Positions 33,222-45,852 of a DNA stretch of 64,000 bases are shown piece after piece. The stretch's first letter is position 1. The number at the start of each line of letters is the position of its first letter. The notes below the pieces were generated by a model that was not told the DNA's origin, searched no databases, and worked only from the letters and a program-made list of their open reading frames with translations. The DNA is taken from positions 372,001 through 436,000 of the forward strand of contig NZ_VLNV01000001.1 in NCBI RefSeq assembly GCF_009765215.1, given 5' to 3'. The position numbers and the translations under genes were made by a program. Source of the DNA: Lysobacter prati (GTDB taxonomy: Bacteria; Pseudomonadota; Gammaproteobacteria; Xanthomonadales; Xanthomonadaceae).

Positions 33222-35399
33222 ATGGTTTCGGTCCTGAACAAGCTGAAGACGCGCCTAGCCGCCCGGCCCGACAGCGAACACGCCCAGGACCTGGTCCGCA
33301 TCGTCATCACGGCGCTGTTCTCGACCTACCTGGGCTGGCGCTTCCTGCACCTGGACGGTAACGACAACACGCTGCCGTTGACCTGGATGATCCTGCTCGG
33401 CGAGCTGCTGGTGGCGCTGGGTCTGATGGTCGCGATCCTGCTCCAACCGGGCGTGTCACACGTGCGGCGCTGGATCGGCATGCTCACCGACTATTCGGCG
33501 ATGGGCGCGATCATGTGCATCCAGGGCGAGCCCGCCGCGCCGCTGTATGCCGTGTACCTGTGGGTGACGATCGGCAACGGCATGCGCTACGGCAGTCGTT
33601 ACCTGCGCATCGCCACGGCACTGGCCACCGTCTCGTTCCTGGCGGTGATCCTGATCTCGCCGTACTGGCGCAGCAACCCATACCTGGCCTGGGGCCTGCT
33701 GCTGGGCCTGGCCGCCGTGCCGCTGTACTTCGATTCGCTGCTCAATGCCCTGACCCGGGCGGTCGACGACGCGCGCAAGGCCAACGAGGCCAAGAGCCGC
33801 TTCCTGGCCAACATGAGCCACGAGTTCCGCACGCCGCTCAATGGACTGGCCGGCATGTCCGAGCTGCTGGCGACCACGCGCCTGGATGCCGAACAGCGCG
33901 AGTGCCTGAGCACCATCCAGGCCTCCACCCGCAGCCTGCTGGCGCTGGTCGAGGACGTGCTCGACATCTCCGCGATCGAAGCCGGCAAGGTCAAGCTGGA
34001 CCTGGTCGAGTTCATCCCGCAGGAACTGGTCGAGAGCATCGGCCTGATCCTGCAGCCGCAGGCACGCGCCAAGGATCTGCGCTACGAGGCGGCGATCGCC
34101 GCCGACGTGCCCGGCAGCCTGTGCGGCGACGTCGTGCATTTGCGCCAGGTGCTGATCAACCTGGCCGGCAACGCCATCAAGTTCACCGACAAGGGCTCGG
34201 TCCGCCTCGACGTGACCGTCGTCGACCAGGGCTCGGCCAAGGTACGACTGCGCTTTGCCGTGACCGACACCGGCATCGGCGTGCCGCTGGCGATGCGCCA
34301 GCGCCTGTTCGAGGCCTTCGAGCAAGCCGATGTCAGCCTCGCCCGACGCTACGGCGGCACGGGCCTGGGCACCACGATTGCCAAGGGCCTGACCGAGGCG
34401 ATGGGTGGCAGCATCGGCTTCGAGAGCGTCGAGCAGCGCGGCAGCCGCTTCTGGGTGGAGCTGCCGTTCGAACGCGTCGTCGACGAAGCGACCATGGGCG
34501 GGGCAGTCGCGTTGGATGGCGGCGCACAGGCCGAAGCGGAGAGTGCCAACTCCGCCAACGTCATTGCCTTCTCCGACCCGTTCCTGCGCCACCGCGCCCG
34601 CGTGCGCAGTCTGGGCATCCTGGTTGCCGACGATCACGTCGCCAACCGGATGGTGCTGCAGCGGCTGTTGCAGAAAGCCGGCCATCGCGTCACCTGCGTC
34701 GATGGCGGCGGCGATGCGCTCGATGCGGTTTCCGGCTCCGACTACGATGCGATCATTGCCGATCTGCACATGCCCGACGTCAGCGGCCTCGACCTGCTGC
34801 GCCAGTTGCGGGTCATGGAAGCCGGCGGCGGGCGCCGAACGCCGGTGCTGATCCTCAGCGCCGATGTCACGCCCGAATCCATCCGTGCCTGCGAACAGGC
34901 CGGCGCGCGCGCGTTCCTGGCCAAGCCGGTGTCGACGGTGCGCTTGCTCGACACGCTCGCGGAAATCGCCGCGAATTCCCGTTTTGGAGCGCCGCTGGTG
35001 GCGCTGCGCAGCGAACTGCCCAGCGGCGACGGCACCTTCGACAGTTCGGTGCTGGACGAACTCGGTGCGCTCGGAATGGGCGCCGGTTTCGAACGCGAGT
35101 TCATCGCCCAGTGCCTGCGCGATGCCGATGGCTGCATGGTCGAATTGCGCCAGGCCGGCGAGCAGGCCGACTGGGAGCATGCCCGCGAGCAGGCTCACGC
35201 ACTCAAGGGCGTGGCCAGCAACCTGGGCCTGAACAAGCTGGCCGCCGTCAGCGGCGAGATCATGCGGCTGCCGGACTGGCAGCTGGCACGCGAATGGCAG
35301 GCCAGGCTCAATGGACTCGGCGAGCGCATGGCACAGGGCAGGGCCGCACTCGACGCGCGCGAGCGGCAGCGGGCCTCCCGCGGAGAAGGCGAGCGCTAA
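33222..35399 (+). CDS. rpfC: RpfC, hybrid sensor kinase for DSF
   Basis: A 725-residue membrane kinase. A short cytosolic or periplasmic N-terminus (about 1-22) is followed by about five membrane helices (roughly 23-175). Next come a HisKA domain with H200 (MSHEFRTPL), an HATPase with the N-box [13 protein letters not shown] and [13 protein letters not shown], a receiver with D514 (IIADLHMPD) and an HPt domain with H659 ([13 protein letters not shown]). All four phosphorelay residues are present and sit within two positions of those described for Xanthomonas campestris RpfC. It perceives DSF, signals to RpfG and, in Xanthomonas, also restrains RpfF by direct binding. Confidence 0.97.
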   Translation: MVSVLNKLKTRLAARPDSEHAQDLVRIVITALFSTYLGWRFLHLDGNDNTLPLTWMILLGELLVALGLMVAILLQPGVSHVRRWIGMLTDYSAMGAIMCIQGEPAAPLYAVYLWVTIGNGMRYGSRYLRIATALATVSFLAVILISPYWRSNPYLAWGLLLGLAAVPLYFDSLLNALTRAVDDARKANEAKSRFLANMSHEFRTPLNGLAGMSELLATTRLDAEQRECLSTIQASTRSLLALVEDVLDISAIEAGKVKLDLVEFIPQELVESIGLILQPQARAKDLRYEAAIAADVPGSLCGDVVHLRQVLINLAGNAIKFTDKGSVRLDVTVVDQGSAKVRLRFAVTDTGIGVPLAMRQRLFEAFEQADVSLARRYGGTGLGTTIAKGLTEAMGGSIGFESVEQRGSRFWVELPFERVVDEATMGGAVALDGGAQAEAESANSANVIAFSDPFLRHRARVRSLGILVADDHVANRMVLQRLLQKAGHRVTCVDGGGDALDAVSGSDYDAIIADLHMPDVSGLDLLRQLRVMEAGGGRRTPVLILSADVTPESIRACEQAGARAFLAKPVSTVRLLDTLAEIAANSRFGAPLVALRSELPSGDGTFDSSVLDELGALGMGAGFEREFIAQCLRDADGCMVELRQAGEQADWEHAREQAHALKGVASNLGLNKLAAVSGEIMRLPDWQLAREWQARLNGLGERMAQGRAALDARERQRASRGEGER

Positions 35400-35558
35400 G
35401 CGGTCAGTCGGTAATGGATCCGGCCCGCCGGATTTCCCCTCCTGCGGGCGCTGGTTCCCCTTGGTTGTTGCGGGTACTTCCTGTCAGGCGGGCGCGAGCC
35501 TGCCTGATGCTCCTGCATTTCCCCGGTCAATCAATCCGTGCGGTCTGCTTCTTCGGGC

Positions 35559-36428
35559 TCAGGCAGCCCCGTTTGCGGCACGCCGCTCCTGCGCCCGCAC
35601 CAGTCGGTCCATCGTGCGCAGCGACTTGTCGCCCAGCTGCAGCGCGGTGTCCACCCAGACTTCGGTGATGCGCATCATCTCGTCCAGGGTTACCGCCTGG
35701 GTCATCTGCCGCACCTGGTGCATGGCGGCGCGTGCGTGCGGGATGCGACGGTTGGCGCGGATCACGTCTTCGACGGCTGCCACGCCTTCACCGCGCGGGA
35801 CCAGCACGTCGACCAGGCCCATCTTGTGCATTTCCTGGCTGCTGAACATGTTGCCTTCCAGCATCAGCTTCTCGGCCACGTGCGGAGTGACGCGCTTGCC
35901 CAGGAACGAGTAGGCGCCCATGCCCGGGAACAGGTCGAACAGCACTTCCGGCAGGCCCATCAGGACATCTTCTTCGGCGACGATGGTGTGGCAGCTCAGG
36001 GCCGCTTCGAAACCGCCGCCCAGCGCGTCACCCTGGAGCAGGGCGATGCTGTGCGCGCCGGCGCCGAGGCCGTCGTGGAAGGCGTGCACGCCGCGCACGC
36101 ACTGGCGGGCGTAGGTCAGCAGGCCGTCGCGGTCGCCGGCACGGATCAGGCGGCAGAACAGGTCCAGGTCGCCGCCAAGGTTGAAGGCATCGGCGTCGGA
36201 GGCCAGGACCACGTGCGGCAGGACGCTGCCTGCTGCGGCGCGGAAGCGATCGGCCAGGCCGCGCTGGTACTGGATGATGTCGTCGACCAGGTCCATCGAG
36301 AAGCAGGCACGACGGCCCGGGACGGCGTCCGCGTGCATGTGGCACCAGTAAACACCGCGGTCGGTCTCTTCGACGACCCGCAGGTTGCGGCCGGTGGCAG
36401 TGCGGTGGAACGGGTAGACAGCTGACAT
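35559..36428 (-). CDS. rpfF: RpfF, DSF synthase (enoyl-CoA hydratase/thioesterase fold)
   Basis: A 289-residue crotonase-fold enzyme, the same length as Xanthomonas RpfF. The two catalytic glutamates are E141 (GDALGGGFEAAL) and E161 (MGLPEVLFDLFPGMGAY). It dehydrates 3-hydroxyacyl-ACP and releases the cis-2-unsaturated fatty acid signal DSF. ATG 36426-36428 has a strong GGAGG site eight bases upstream; a longer frame to 36494 lacks support. It converges on rpfC and follows rpfB on the same strand, separated by an intrinsic terminator. Confidence 0.98.
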   Translation of the reverse strand: MSAVYPFHRTATGRNLRVVEETDRGVYWCHMHADAVPGRRACFSMDLVDDIIQYQRGLADRFRAAAGSVLPHVVLASDADAFNLGGDLDLFCRLIRAGDRDGLLTYARQCVRGVHAFHDGLGAGAHSIALLQGDALGGGFEAALSCHTIVAEEDVLMGLPEVLFDLFPGMGAYSFLGKRVTPHVAEKLMLEGNMFSSQEMHKMGLVDVLVPRGEGVAAVEDVIRANRRIPHARAAMHQVRQMTQAVTLDEMMRITEVWVDTALQLGDKSLRTMDRLVRAQERRAANGAA

Positions 36429-36526
36429 TGCGAATCCTCCGTGGATTTGAAACCGTCCGGCCGGTCGCGCTGTTCGGGACGGCGATGCGATCAAGGGGGT
36501 GCGTCCGACCGCCCGATTCTATGCCT

Positions 36527-36568
36527 ACAAAAGCAAACGCCCGCAAGGTCGTTGGACCTTGCGGGCGT
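36527..36568 (-). terminator. Strong intrinsic terminator between rpfB and rpfF
   Basis: A perfect 13-base stem (36537-36549 with 36556-36568, arms ACGCCCGCAAGGT and its complement) with a six-base loop. Reading leftward it is followed by a TTTGCTTTTG tract (36528-36537). It should end most rpfB transcripts, leaving a 98-base gap for an rpfF promoter. Confidence 0.85.
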
Positions 36569-36606
36569 CTGGGGTGGGCGCTGGCCGGGCCGGGGCCCGG
36601 CCAGGA

Positions 36607-38295
36607 TCAGTGGGCGGCGGGGCTTGCGGCCGGGCTGTCGCGCAGCTCGCGGCGCAGGATCTTGCCGACATTGGTCTTTGGCAGCTCGGTCCGGAACTCG
36701 ACGTAACGCGGGTGCTTGTAGCCGGTCAGGTGCTCGCGGGCGTGGGCCTTGACCTGCTCGGCGGTGAGGGTCGGGTCCTTCTTGACGATGACGACCTTGA
36801 CCGCCTCGCCGGATTTTTCGTCCGGGACACCGACGGCGGCCACTTCGAGCACGCCAGGCATCATCGCGATCACGTCCTCGACCTCGTTGGGGTACACGTT
36901 GAAGCCCGAGACCAGGATCATGTCCTTCTTGCGGTCGACGATGAAGAAGAAGCCGTTCTCGTCCATCCGCGCCATGTCGCCGGTGTGCAGCCAGCCGTCG
37001 GCGTCGATCACCGCGGCGGTGTCCTCCGGCCGGCGCCAGTAACCCTTCATGACCTGCGGGCCCTTGATGCACAGCTCGCCGACATCGCCCATCGGCAGCG
37101 TCACGCCGTTCTCGTCCTTGACGCAGGCGTCGGTGGACGAGATCGGCAGGCCGATCGAGCCGTTGTAATCCTTCAGGTCCATCGGGTTGATGCAGGCCGC
37201 CGGCGAGGTCTCGGTCAGGCCGTAGGCCTCGACCAGGGTCACGCCGGTCACCTGCTTCCAGCGCTCGGCGACCGAACGCTGCACGGCCATGCCGCCGCCC
37301 AGGGTCAGGTGCAATCTGGAGAAGTCGATCTCGTCGAAGCCCGGCGTGTTGAGCAGGCCGTTGAACAGCGTGTTGACGCCGGTGATGGCGGTGAACGGCA
37401 CGCTCTTGAGCTCCTTGACGAAGCCCTTCATGTCGCGCGGGTTGGTGATCATGTAGTTCAGGCCGCCGAACTTCATGAAGACCAGACCGTTCGCGGTCAA
37501 CGCGAAGATGTGGTACAGCGGCAGCGCGGTGATGATTACTTCCTCGCCGTACTTGACGCCGGTGCCCACCCACATCGCCGCCTGCTGCATGTTGGCGACC
37601 AGGTTGCGGTGGGTCAGCATCGCGCCCTTGGCGACGCCGGTGGTGCCGCCGGTGTACTGCAGGAAGGCGATGTCCTGCGGCGAGATCTCGACATCGGCCA
37701 GGTTGTGGCGCTGGCCCAGCGCCAGTGCGTCACGGAAGCGGATCGCGCCGGGCAGGTTGTAGTCCGGCACCATCTTCTTGACGTACTTCAGGACGAAGTT
37801 CACCACTGCGCCCTTGAGACCGAGCATGTCGCCCAGGCCGGTGGTGACGACCTGCTTGACCTGGGTGTCGGCGATCACTTCCTGCACGGTGTGCGCGAAA
37901 TTGTCGAGCACCAGGATCACGTTGGTGCCGGAGTCGACCAGCTGGTGCCGCAGCTCGCGCGCGGTGTACATCGGATTGGTGTTGACCACCGTCAGGCCGG
38001 CACGCAGCACGCCGAACGTGGCGATCGGATACTGCAGGCAGTTGGGCATCATGATCGCGACGCGATCGCCCTTCTTGAGCTTCAGCTCGCCCAGCAGATA
38101 GGCGGCGAACTGCGCGCTCAGCTGGTCGATTTCGGCATAGGTGAGGGTCTTGCCGAGGTTGGCGAAGGCCGGCCGGTCGCGATACTTCTCGATCGCGTTT
38201 TCCAGCACGGCGACGACGGACGGGAACTCGTCCACATCGATCTCGGCCGCAACCCCCTGCGGATACTGGGCCAGCCAAGGACGTTCAAAACTCAT
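36607..38295 (-). CDS. rpfB: RpfB, long-chain fatty acyl-CoA ligase
   Basis: A 562-residue AMP-forming ligase of the FadD type. The P-loop-like YTGGTTGVAKG lies at residues 214-224. LPLYHIFALTANGL, the adenylate motif AYGLTETSPAACINP, GWLHTGDMARMDENGFFFIVDRKKDMI and the terminal lysine motif PKTNVGKILRREL are all intact. In Xanthomonas, RpfB activates fatty acids including DSF and contributes to signal turnover. ATG 38293-38295 has a GAGAGGGG ribosome site. It heads the leftward rpfB-rpfF pair. Confidence 0.97.
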   Translation of the reverse strand: MSFERPWLAQYPQGVAAEIDVDEFPSVVAVLENAIEKYRDRPAFANLGKTLTYAEIDQLSAQFAAYLLGELKLKKGDRVAIMMPNCLQYPIATFGVLRAGLTVVNTNPMYTARELRHQLVDSGTNVILVLDNFAHTVQEVIADTQVKQVVTTGLGDMLGLKGAVVNFVLKYVKKMVPDYNLPGAIRFRDALALGQRHNLADVEISPQDIAFLQYTGGTTGVAKGAMLTHRNLVANMQQAAMWVGTGVKYGEEVIITALPLYHIFALTANGLVFMKFGGLNYMITNPRDMKGFVKELKSVPFTAITGVNTLFNGLLNTPGFDEIDFSRLHLTLGGGMAVQRSVAERWKQVTGVTLVEAYGLTETSPAACINPMDLKDYNGSIGLPISSTDACVKDENGVTLPMGDVGELCIKGPQVMKGYWRRPEDTAAVIDADGWLHTGDMARMDENGFFFIVDRKKDMILVSGFNVYPNEVEDVIAMMPGVLEVAAVGVPDEKSGEAVKVVIVKKDPTLTAEQVKAHAREHLTGYKHPRYVEFRTELPKTNVGKILRRELRDSPAASPAAH

Positions 38296-38447
38296 CGCGA
38301 TCCCCTCTCCAATCGCAGTTGATAGCCTTCGGCGACGCGTGTTGCGAATGCGCCGCCGTACGGTGCTTCCAGCGATTGGAGCATAGGCCCCCAAGGCTGG
38401 CAAGGCGCGCACTGGTGCGGCGACGGCGGTGGTAACGGCGTGGCAGC

Positions 38448-38936
38448 ATGGCCGCGACGACAACGTGGGCGACGGGCATGGGGCAGGGGATGCAGGCGGC
38501 AAAGCGGTTTGTGCGGTGCAGCGTGACACTGGTGCTGATGGTCGTGTTCGCGTTCGGTTGCTGTCGCACGCCACCGGAGCAGCGCCTGCGACTGACGGTG
38601 GAGTCGTTGCAACAGGGCATCGAACAGCGCGATGCATCGGTTCTGGACGGAGTGCTCGCAGAGGATTTCATCGGCCCCGATGCACTCGACCGCGAAGGCG
38701 CGGGCAGGATCGCGCGACTGATGTTCCTGCGTCATCGCCAGATCGGTGTGAAGCTGGGGCCGGTTTCAGTGCAGCTTCTACCCGGTCACGCAACGGCGCG
38801 ATTTACTGCGGCGCTGACCGGAGGGTCGGGCGAGGTGTTGCCCGATGCCGCGCAACTCTATGAGGTCGAAACCGGCTGGCGCGAGGAAGGCGGGGAGTGG
38901 CGGCTTACGAGTGCGCGTTGGGTGCCGAAGCTGTAA
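38448..38936 (+). CDS. Putative lipoprotein with NTF2/SnoaL-like fold
   Basis: A 162-residue protein (ATG 38448; ATG 38478 is a reasonable later start). The export signal LVLMVVFAFGCC gives a lipobox-like cysteine near residue 38. The rest, LTVESLQQGIEQRDASVLDGVLAEDFIGPDALDREGAG, then WREEGGEWRLTSARWV, is the pattern of a nuclear transport factor 2-like cone domain. No catalytic residue is evident. It is divergent from rpfB and convergent with acnA. Function unknown. Confidence 0.72.
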   Translation: MAATTTWATGMGQGMQAAKRFVRCSVTLVLMVVFAFGCCRTPPEQRLRLTVESLQQGIEQRDASVLDGVLAEDFIGPDALDREGAGRIARLMFLRHRQIGVKLGPVSVQLLPGHATARFTAALTGGSGEVLPDAAQLYEVETGWREEGGEWRLTSARWVPKL

Positions 38937-38962
38937 CGCGACCAACCACGTCGCGCCACCCC

Positions 38963-39051
38963 GTCATTCCCGCGCAGGCGGGAATCCATGGACGTTCGCC
39001 TGGCGACGCGAAAAGCCAACGTCCTTGGATCCCCGCTTTCGCGGGGATGAC
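38963..39051. repeat. REP-like palindrome pair before the acnA stop
   Basis: GTCATTCCCGC/GCGGGAATCCATGGACGT (38963-38995) and its inverted counterpart ACGTCCTTGGATCCCCGC/GCGGGGATGAC (39019-39051) face each other across a 23-base spacer. Lying between convergent genes, the whole unit can fold into one large cruciform. Same family as 25107-25177 and 45459-45529. Confidence 0.85.
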
Positions 39052-39074
39052 GATCCCATGGGCTGTGGTAAACC

Positions 39075-41834
<2,760 letters not shown>

Positions 41835-41994
41835 GGGGGAAGCTCCTGGCGGTCCGTGGCTATGGAGAGTCTGGCTGCGAGACCGATCGATTATCCGCTG
41901 CTCGCGTTAAGGCGGGCGGACGACGGTCCAGATCCTGAATACGGGGTCTCATTGTGCGCCCATGCGGCCAGGTGAGATTGAGTATGGGCGGGAC

Positions 41995-42017
41995 GGTATG
42001 TATCATTCATACATACC
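41995..42017. promoter_or_regulatory. Palindromic operator for the AbrB-type antitoxin
   Basis: GGTATGTAT (41995-42003) and ATACATACC (42009-42017) are perfect inverted arms around a five-base centre, 28 bases before the antitoxin start. The A/T-rich arms include TATGTAT, a possible -10. This is the expected place for autorepression by a toxin-antitoxin complex. Confidence 0.75.
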
Positions 42018-42044
42018 TGATCCGTCCGTCCGAGGAGGTGCGCC

Positions 42045-42290
42045 GTGGAAGCCATTGTTGCCGAACGAGGCCAGATCACCCTGCCCAAGGCCGTGCGCGA
42101 TGCGCTGGGCCTGACCAAGGGCACCCACCTCAAGGTGGAGCTCGAGGGCGGGCGCATCATCCTGCGCAAGAACGTGGACGATGCCATTTCGCGCGCACGC
42201 GGCCGCTTCAAGCTGCCCGAAGGCGTGACCACCGACGACATCATGCGCGAGCTGCGTGGGCGCGCACCAGGTGATCCGGTGGACGTCTGA
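42045..42290 (+). CDS. vapB: AbrB/MazE-family antitoxin (VapB-like)
   Basis: An 81-residue protein with a swapped-hairpin DNA-binding domain: AIVAERGQITLPKAVRDALGL, then LKVELEGGRIILRKN. A charged C-terminal arm (ARGRFKLPEGVTTDDIMREL) presumably wraps the toxin. GTG start with a strong GAGGAGG site. It overlaps the PIN gene by one base (TGATG), so the two are coupled. It should neutralise the toxin and repress its own promoter through the palindrome at 41995-42017. Confidence 0.9.
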   Translation: MEAIVAERGQITLPKAVRDALGLTKGTHLKVELEGGRIILRKNVDDAISRARGRFKLPEGVTTDDIMRELRGRAPGDPVDV

Positions 42291-42733
42291 TGACACCTGC
42301 CGGCAACACCATCGCCATCGACACGTCCGTGCTGATCGACCTGCTCGGCGAGGACGCGGGCATGGCCGATGCCGCCGAACAGTGCGTTCGCGATGCATTG
42401 GCGCAAGGGCCGGTTGTGCTCTGCGACGTGGTGGTCAGCGAGATCACCGCCGGTCTGGGCCATGGCACCGACATCATGGACGTGGTCGAGGAAATGGGGA
42501 TGCGTTACCTCCCCGTGGAACGCCGTTCGGCCATCCGCGCCGGCGAGATGCAGCGCCGCTTCAACCAGCGACGAGCCGCCGGGCAGGGCAGCCAGATTTC
42601 CCCTCGCACCGGACCGGACTTCATCGTCGGCGCCCATGCACTGCTGCAGTGCGCCGGCCTGATCACGCGCGACGCCGGGTTTTTCCGCGATTACTTCAAG
42701 GGTCTGAAGATCATCGTGCCCAAAGCTTTGTAG
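42290..42733 (+). CDS. vapC: PIN-domain ribonuclease toxin (VapC-like)
   Basis: A 147-residue PIN domain. The acidic metal-binding residues are in place: D11 (IAIDTSVLIDLL), E51 (VVVSEITAGL), D110 (GPDFIVGAHALL) and D128 (LITRDAGFF). VapC toxins cleave RNA, often tRNA or rRNA, when freed from antitoxin. Nothing suggests inactivation. It is inserted between acnA and acnB; the module may have moved in on its own. Confidence 0.9.
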   Translation: MTPAGNTIAIDTSVLIDLLGEDAGMADAAEQCVRDALAQGPVVLCDVVVSEITAGLGHGTDIMDVVEEMGMRYLPVERRSAIRAGEMQRRFNQRRAAGQGSQISPRTGPDFIVGAHALLQCAGLITRDAGFFRDYFKGLKIIVPKAL

Positions 42734-42792
42734 AGCACGACGTTCGTCTGACCGCACTACGCCACAACGCCTGAGTTTTTCTGGAGAGAACC

Positions 42793-45390
42793 ATGTTGGA
42801 AGCCTACCGCCACCACGTTGCCGAGCGCGCCGCGCTGGGCATTCCGCCGCTGCCGCTGACTGCACAGCAGACCGCTGACGTCATCGAGCTGTTGAAGAAC
42901 CCGCCGGCGGGCGAGGGGGAGTTCCTTGTCGATCTGATCACCAATCGCGTGCCGGCCGGCGTCGATGACGCTGCCAAGGTCAAGGCCTCCTACCTGGCCG
43001 CGGTGGCCTTCGGTACCGAGATCAATTCGCTGATCAGCCGCGAGCGCGCGACCGAACTGCTCGGCACCATGCTGGGCGGCTACAACATCCATCCGCTGGT
43101 CGACCTGCTCGACGACGCCCAGGTCGGCGTGATCGCCGCCGAAGCGCTGAAGAAGACGTTGCTGATGTTCGACGCCTTCCACGACGTGCAGGAAAAGGCC
43201 GAGGCCGGCAACGCCAACGCCAAGGACGTGCTGCAGAGCTGGGCCGACGCCGAGTGGTTCACCAGCCGTCCGGAAGTTCCGGCCAGCATGACGATCACCG
43301 TCTTCAAGGTGACCGGCGAGACCAACACCGACGACCTGTCGCCGGCACCGGATGCGACCACCCGTCCCGACATCCCTCTGCACGCCCTGGCGATGCTGAA
43401 GAACCGCCGCGACGGCATCGAGCCGGAAGAAGACGGCAAGCGCGGCCCGGTCGCCTTCATCGAGTCGCTCAAGGACAAGGGCCACCTGGTCGCCTACGTC
43501 GGCGACGTCGTCGGCACCGGCTCCTCGCGCAAGTCGGCGACCAACTCGGTGCTGTGGTTCACCGGCGAGGACATTCCGTTCATCCCGAACAAGCGCTTCG
43601 GCGGCGTCTGCCTGGGCAGCAAGATCGCCCCGATCTTCTACAACACCATGGAAGACGCCGGCGCGCTGCCGATCGAGCTGGACGTGTCGCAGATGAACAT
43701 GGGCGACGTGGTCGAGCTGCGTCCCTATGAAGGCAAGGCGCTCAAGGACGGCCAGGTCATCGCCGAGTTCTCGGTGAAGTCCGATGTGCTGTTCGACGAA
43801 GTCCGCGCTGGCGGCCGCATCCCGCTGATCGTCGGCCGTGGCCTGACTGCCAAGGCGCGTGAAGCGCTCGGCCTGGCGCCGTCGACCCTGTTCCGCCTGC
43901 CGTCCAACCCGGTCGACAGCGGCAAGGGTTACTCGCTGGCGCAGAAGATGGTCGGCCGCGCCTGCGGCCTGGCCGAAGTCAACGGCGTCCAGCCGGGCAT
44001 CCGCCCGGGCACCTACTGCGAGCCGAAGATGACCTCGGTGGGCTCGCAGGACACCACCGGCCCGATGACCCGCGACGAGCTCAAGGACCTGGCCTGCCTG
44101 GGCTTCTCGGCCGACCTGGTGATGCAGTCGTTCTGCCACACCGCCGCTTACCCGAAGCCGGTCGACGTCAAGACCCACCACGAGCTGCCGGCCTTCATCA
44201 GCAACCGCGGCGGCATCGCCCTGCGTCCGGGCGACGGCGTGATCCACTCCTGGCTCAACCGCATGCTGCTGCCCGACACCGTCGGCACCGGCGGCGACAG
44301 CCACACCCGTTTCCCGGTCGGCATCTCGTTCCCGGCCGGCTCCGGCCTGGTCGCCTTCGCCGCGGCCACCGGCGTGATGCCGCTGGACATGCCCGAGTCG
44401 GTGCTGGTGCGCTTCAAGGGCACCATGCAGCCGGGCGTGACCCTGCGTGACCTGGTCAACGCGATCCCGCTGGCCGCGATCAAGCAGGGCTCGCTGACCG
44501 TCGCCAAGCAGGGCAAGAAGAACATCTTCTCCGGTCGCATCCTCGAGATCGAAGGCCTGCCGCAGCTCAAGGTCGAGCAGGCTTTCGAGCTGTCCGATGC
44601 GTCGGCCGAGCGTTCGGCTGCCGGCTGCACGGTCAAGCTCGACAAGGAACCGATCATCGAATACCTCACCAGCAACATCACGCTGCTGAAGTGGATGATT
44701 GCCGAAGGCTATGCCGACCCGCGTTCGCTGGCGCGCCGCATCAAGGCCATGGAAGCCTGGCTGGCCAACCCGCAGCTGCTGGAAGGCGATGCCGACGCCG
44801 AGTACGCCGCCGTGATCGATATCGACCTCGACCAGATCGTCGAGCCGATCGTCGCCTGCCCGAACGACCCGGACGACGTGAAGACGCTGTCCGACGTCGC
44901 CGGTGCGGTCATCGACGAAGTGTTCATCGGTTCGTGCATGACCAACATCGGTCACTTCCGTGCCGCCGCCAAGCTGCTGGAAGGCAAGCGCGACATCCCG
45001 ACCCGCCTGTGGGTCGCGCCGCCGACCAAGATGGACGCTTCGGAACTGACGAAGGAAGGCCATTACGGCACCTTCGGCGCTGCCGGTGCGCGCATGGAAA
45101 TGCCGGGCTGCTCGCTGTGCATGGGCAACCAAGCGCAGGCGCGCGAGGGCGCAACGGTGTTCTCCACCAGCACCCGCAACTTCCCCAACCGCCTCGGCCG
45201 CAACACCAACGTGTACCTGGGTTCGGCGGAACTGGCGGCGATCTGCTCGCGCCTGGGCCGCATCCCGACCCGCGAGGAGTACATGGCGGACATCGGCGTG
45301 ATCAATGCCAAGGGCGCCGAGATCTACCGCTACATGAACTTCGACCAGATCGAGGATTACCGCCAGGTGGCAGAGACGGTCGCGGCCTAA
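42793..45390 (+). CDS. acnB: Bifunctional aconitate hydratase 2 / 2-methylisocitrate dehydratase
   Basis: An 865-residue AcnB. The N-terminal HEAT-like domain (1-150) includes [21 protein letters not shown]. The swivel domain has [19 protein letters not shown]. The core has [27 protein letters not shown] and the cluster cysteines in [13 protein letters not shown] and [11 protein letters not shown]. It is the main citric-acid-cycle aconitase in many gammaproteobacteria. The proximity of acnA and acnB is typical of Xanthomonadaceae. A bidirectional terminator follows 23 bases after the stop. Confidence 0.98.
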   Translation: MLEAYRHHVAERAALGIPPLPLTAQQTADVIELLKNPPAGEGEFLVDLITNRVPAGVDDAAKVKASYLAAVAFGTEINSLISRERATELLGTMLGGYNIHPLVDLLDDAQVGVIAAEALKKTLLMFDAFHDVQEKAEAGNANAKDVLQSWADAEWFTSRPEVPASMTITVFKVTGETNTDDLSPAPDATTRPDIPLHALAMLKNRRDGIEPEEDGKRGPVAFIESLKDKGHLVAYVGDVVGTGSSRKSATNSVLWFTGEDIPFIPNKRFGGVCLGSKIAPIFYNTMEDAGALPIELDVSQMNMGDVVELRPYEGKALKDGQVIAEFSVKSDVLFDEVRAGGRIPLIVGRGLTAKAREALGLAPSTLFRLPSNPVDSGKGYSLAQKMVGRACGLAEVNGVQPGIRPGTYCEPKMTSVGSQDTTGPMTRDELKDLACLGFSADLVMQSFCHTAAYPKPVDVKTHHELPAFISNRGGIALRPGDGVIHSWLNRMLLPDTVGTGGDSHTRFPVGISFPAGSGLVAFAAATGVMPLDMPESVLVRFKGTMQPGVTLRDLVNAIPLAAIKQGSLTVAKQGKKNIFSGRILEIEGLPQLKVEQAFELSDASAERSAAGCTVKLDKEPIIEYLTSNITLLKWMIAEGYADPRSLARRIKAMEAWLANPQLLEGDADAEYAAVIDIDLDQIVEPIVACPNDPDDVKTLSDVAGAVIDEVFIGSCMTNIGHFRAAAKLLEGKRDIPTRLWVAPPTKMDASELTKEGHYGTFGAAGARMEMPGCSLCMGNQAQAREGATVFSTSTRNFPNRLGRNTNVYLGSAELAAICSRLGRIPTREEYMADIGVINAKGAEIYRYMNFDQIEDYRQVAETVAA

Positions 45391-45412
45391 TCAGGCCTGC
45401 GATGTGTTGAAC

Positions 45413-45439
45413 AAAAACCCCGGCAATGCCGGGGTTTTT
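45413..45439 (+). terminator. Intrinsic terminator of acnB
   Basis: AAAAACCCCGGC (45413-45424) and GCCGGGGTTTTT (45428-45439) form a perfect 12-base stem with a three-base loop and flanking A/T runs, so it can act in both directions. Confidence 0.9.
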
Positions 45440-45458
45440 GTTTTGAAGCAACGTCCAT

Positions 45459-45529
45459 GGATCCCCGCCTTCGCGGGGATGACGGGCGAGAGCAACGACA
45501 CTGGGTCCCCACCTTCGCGGGGATGACGG
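45459..45529. repeat. REP-like palindrome pair after acnB
   Basis: GGATCCCCGC/GCGGGGATGAC (45459-45483) and a second unit GTCCCCAC/GCGGGGATGAC (45505-45527) in the same orientation. They belong to the dispersed family seen at 25107 and 38963. Confidence 0.8.
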
Positions 45530-45565
45530 CTGAAGAACGAAGACCGGGCAATGAATTACCGAAGC

Positions 45566-45680
45566 GGCGTCCGCCGGGTCGGGGATTGCGCAGCAGTGGG
45601 CCATGGATGGCCCACGCCCCGCCTTCGGACAGGATGTCCGACGAAGGGGCGGAGCAATCCCCGGCCCGGCGGACGACGCC
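45566..45680. repeat. 115-bp nested palindromic element
   Basis: Outer arms 45566-45588 and 45655-45680 are complementary except for one mismatch and a three-base insertion. Inside are two hairpins, GTGGGCC/GGCCCAC (45596-45615) and a CCCCGCCTTCG-GAC/GTC-CGACGAAGGGG stem (about 45617-45649). The single strand would form a three-way junction. It lies in a gene-free gap and looks like a mobile or structured repeat rather than coding DNA. Confidence 0.75.
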
Positions 45681-45684
45681 GTTC

Positions 45685-45722
45685 CGCAGACGCAGCCGCA
45701 GCCGCAGCCACAGCCGCAGCCG
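45685..45722. repeat. Imperfect CGCAGC hexamer run
   Basis: Six imperfect copies of the hexamer CGCAGC/CACAGC in tandem follow the nested palindrome. No coding frame through it resembles a protein. Confidence 0.6.
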
Positions 45723-45852
45723 GAAAGTGACAAAGACTGTGCCGTTCATCGCTAACCCCGAACCTGGCCGACCCCGCGCGCCCAGTGCGTGACAACAGTC
45801 AAGGACTTGCGACGCGCACTGTCGTTTCATCGCGCGCAGTCAGGGGGACAAC

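Noticed and set aside
45457-45792. 111-codon frame across the repeats after acnB
   Set aside because: It translates palindromes and a hexamer run and has no protein-like features.
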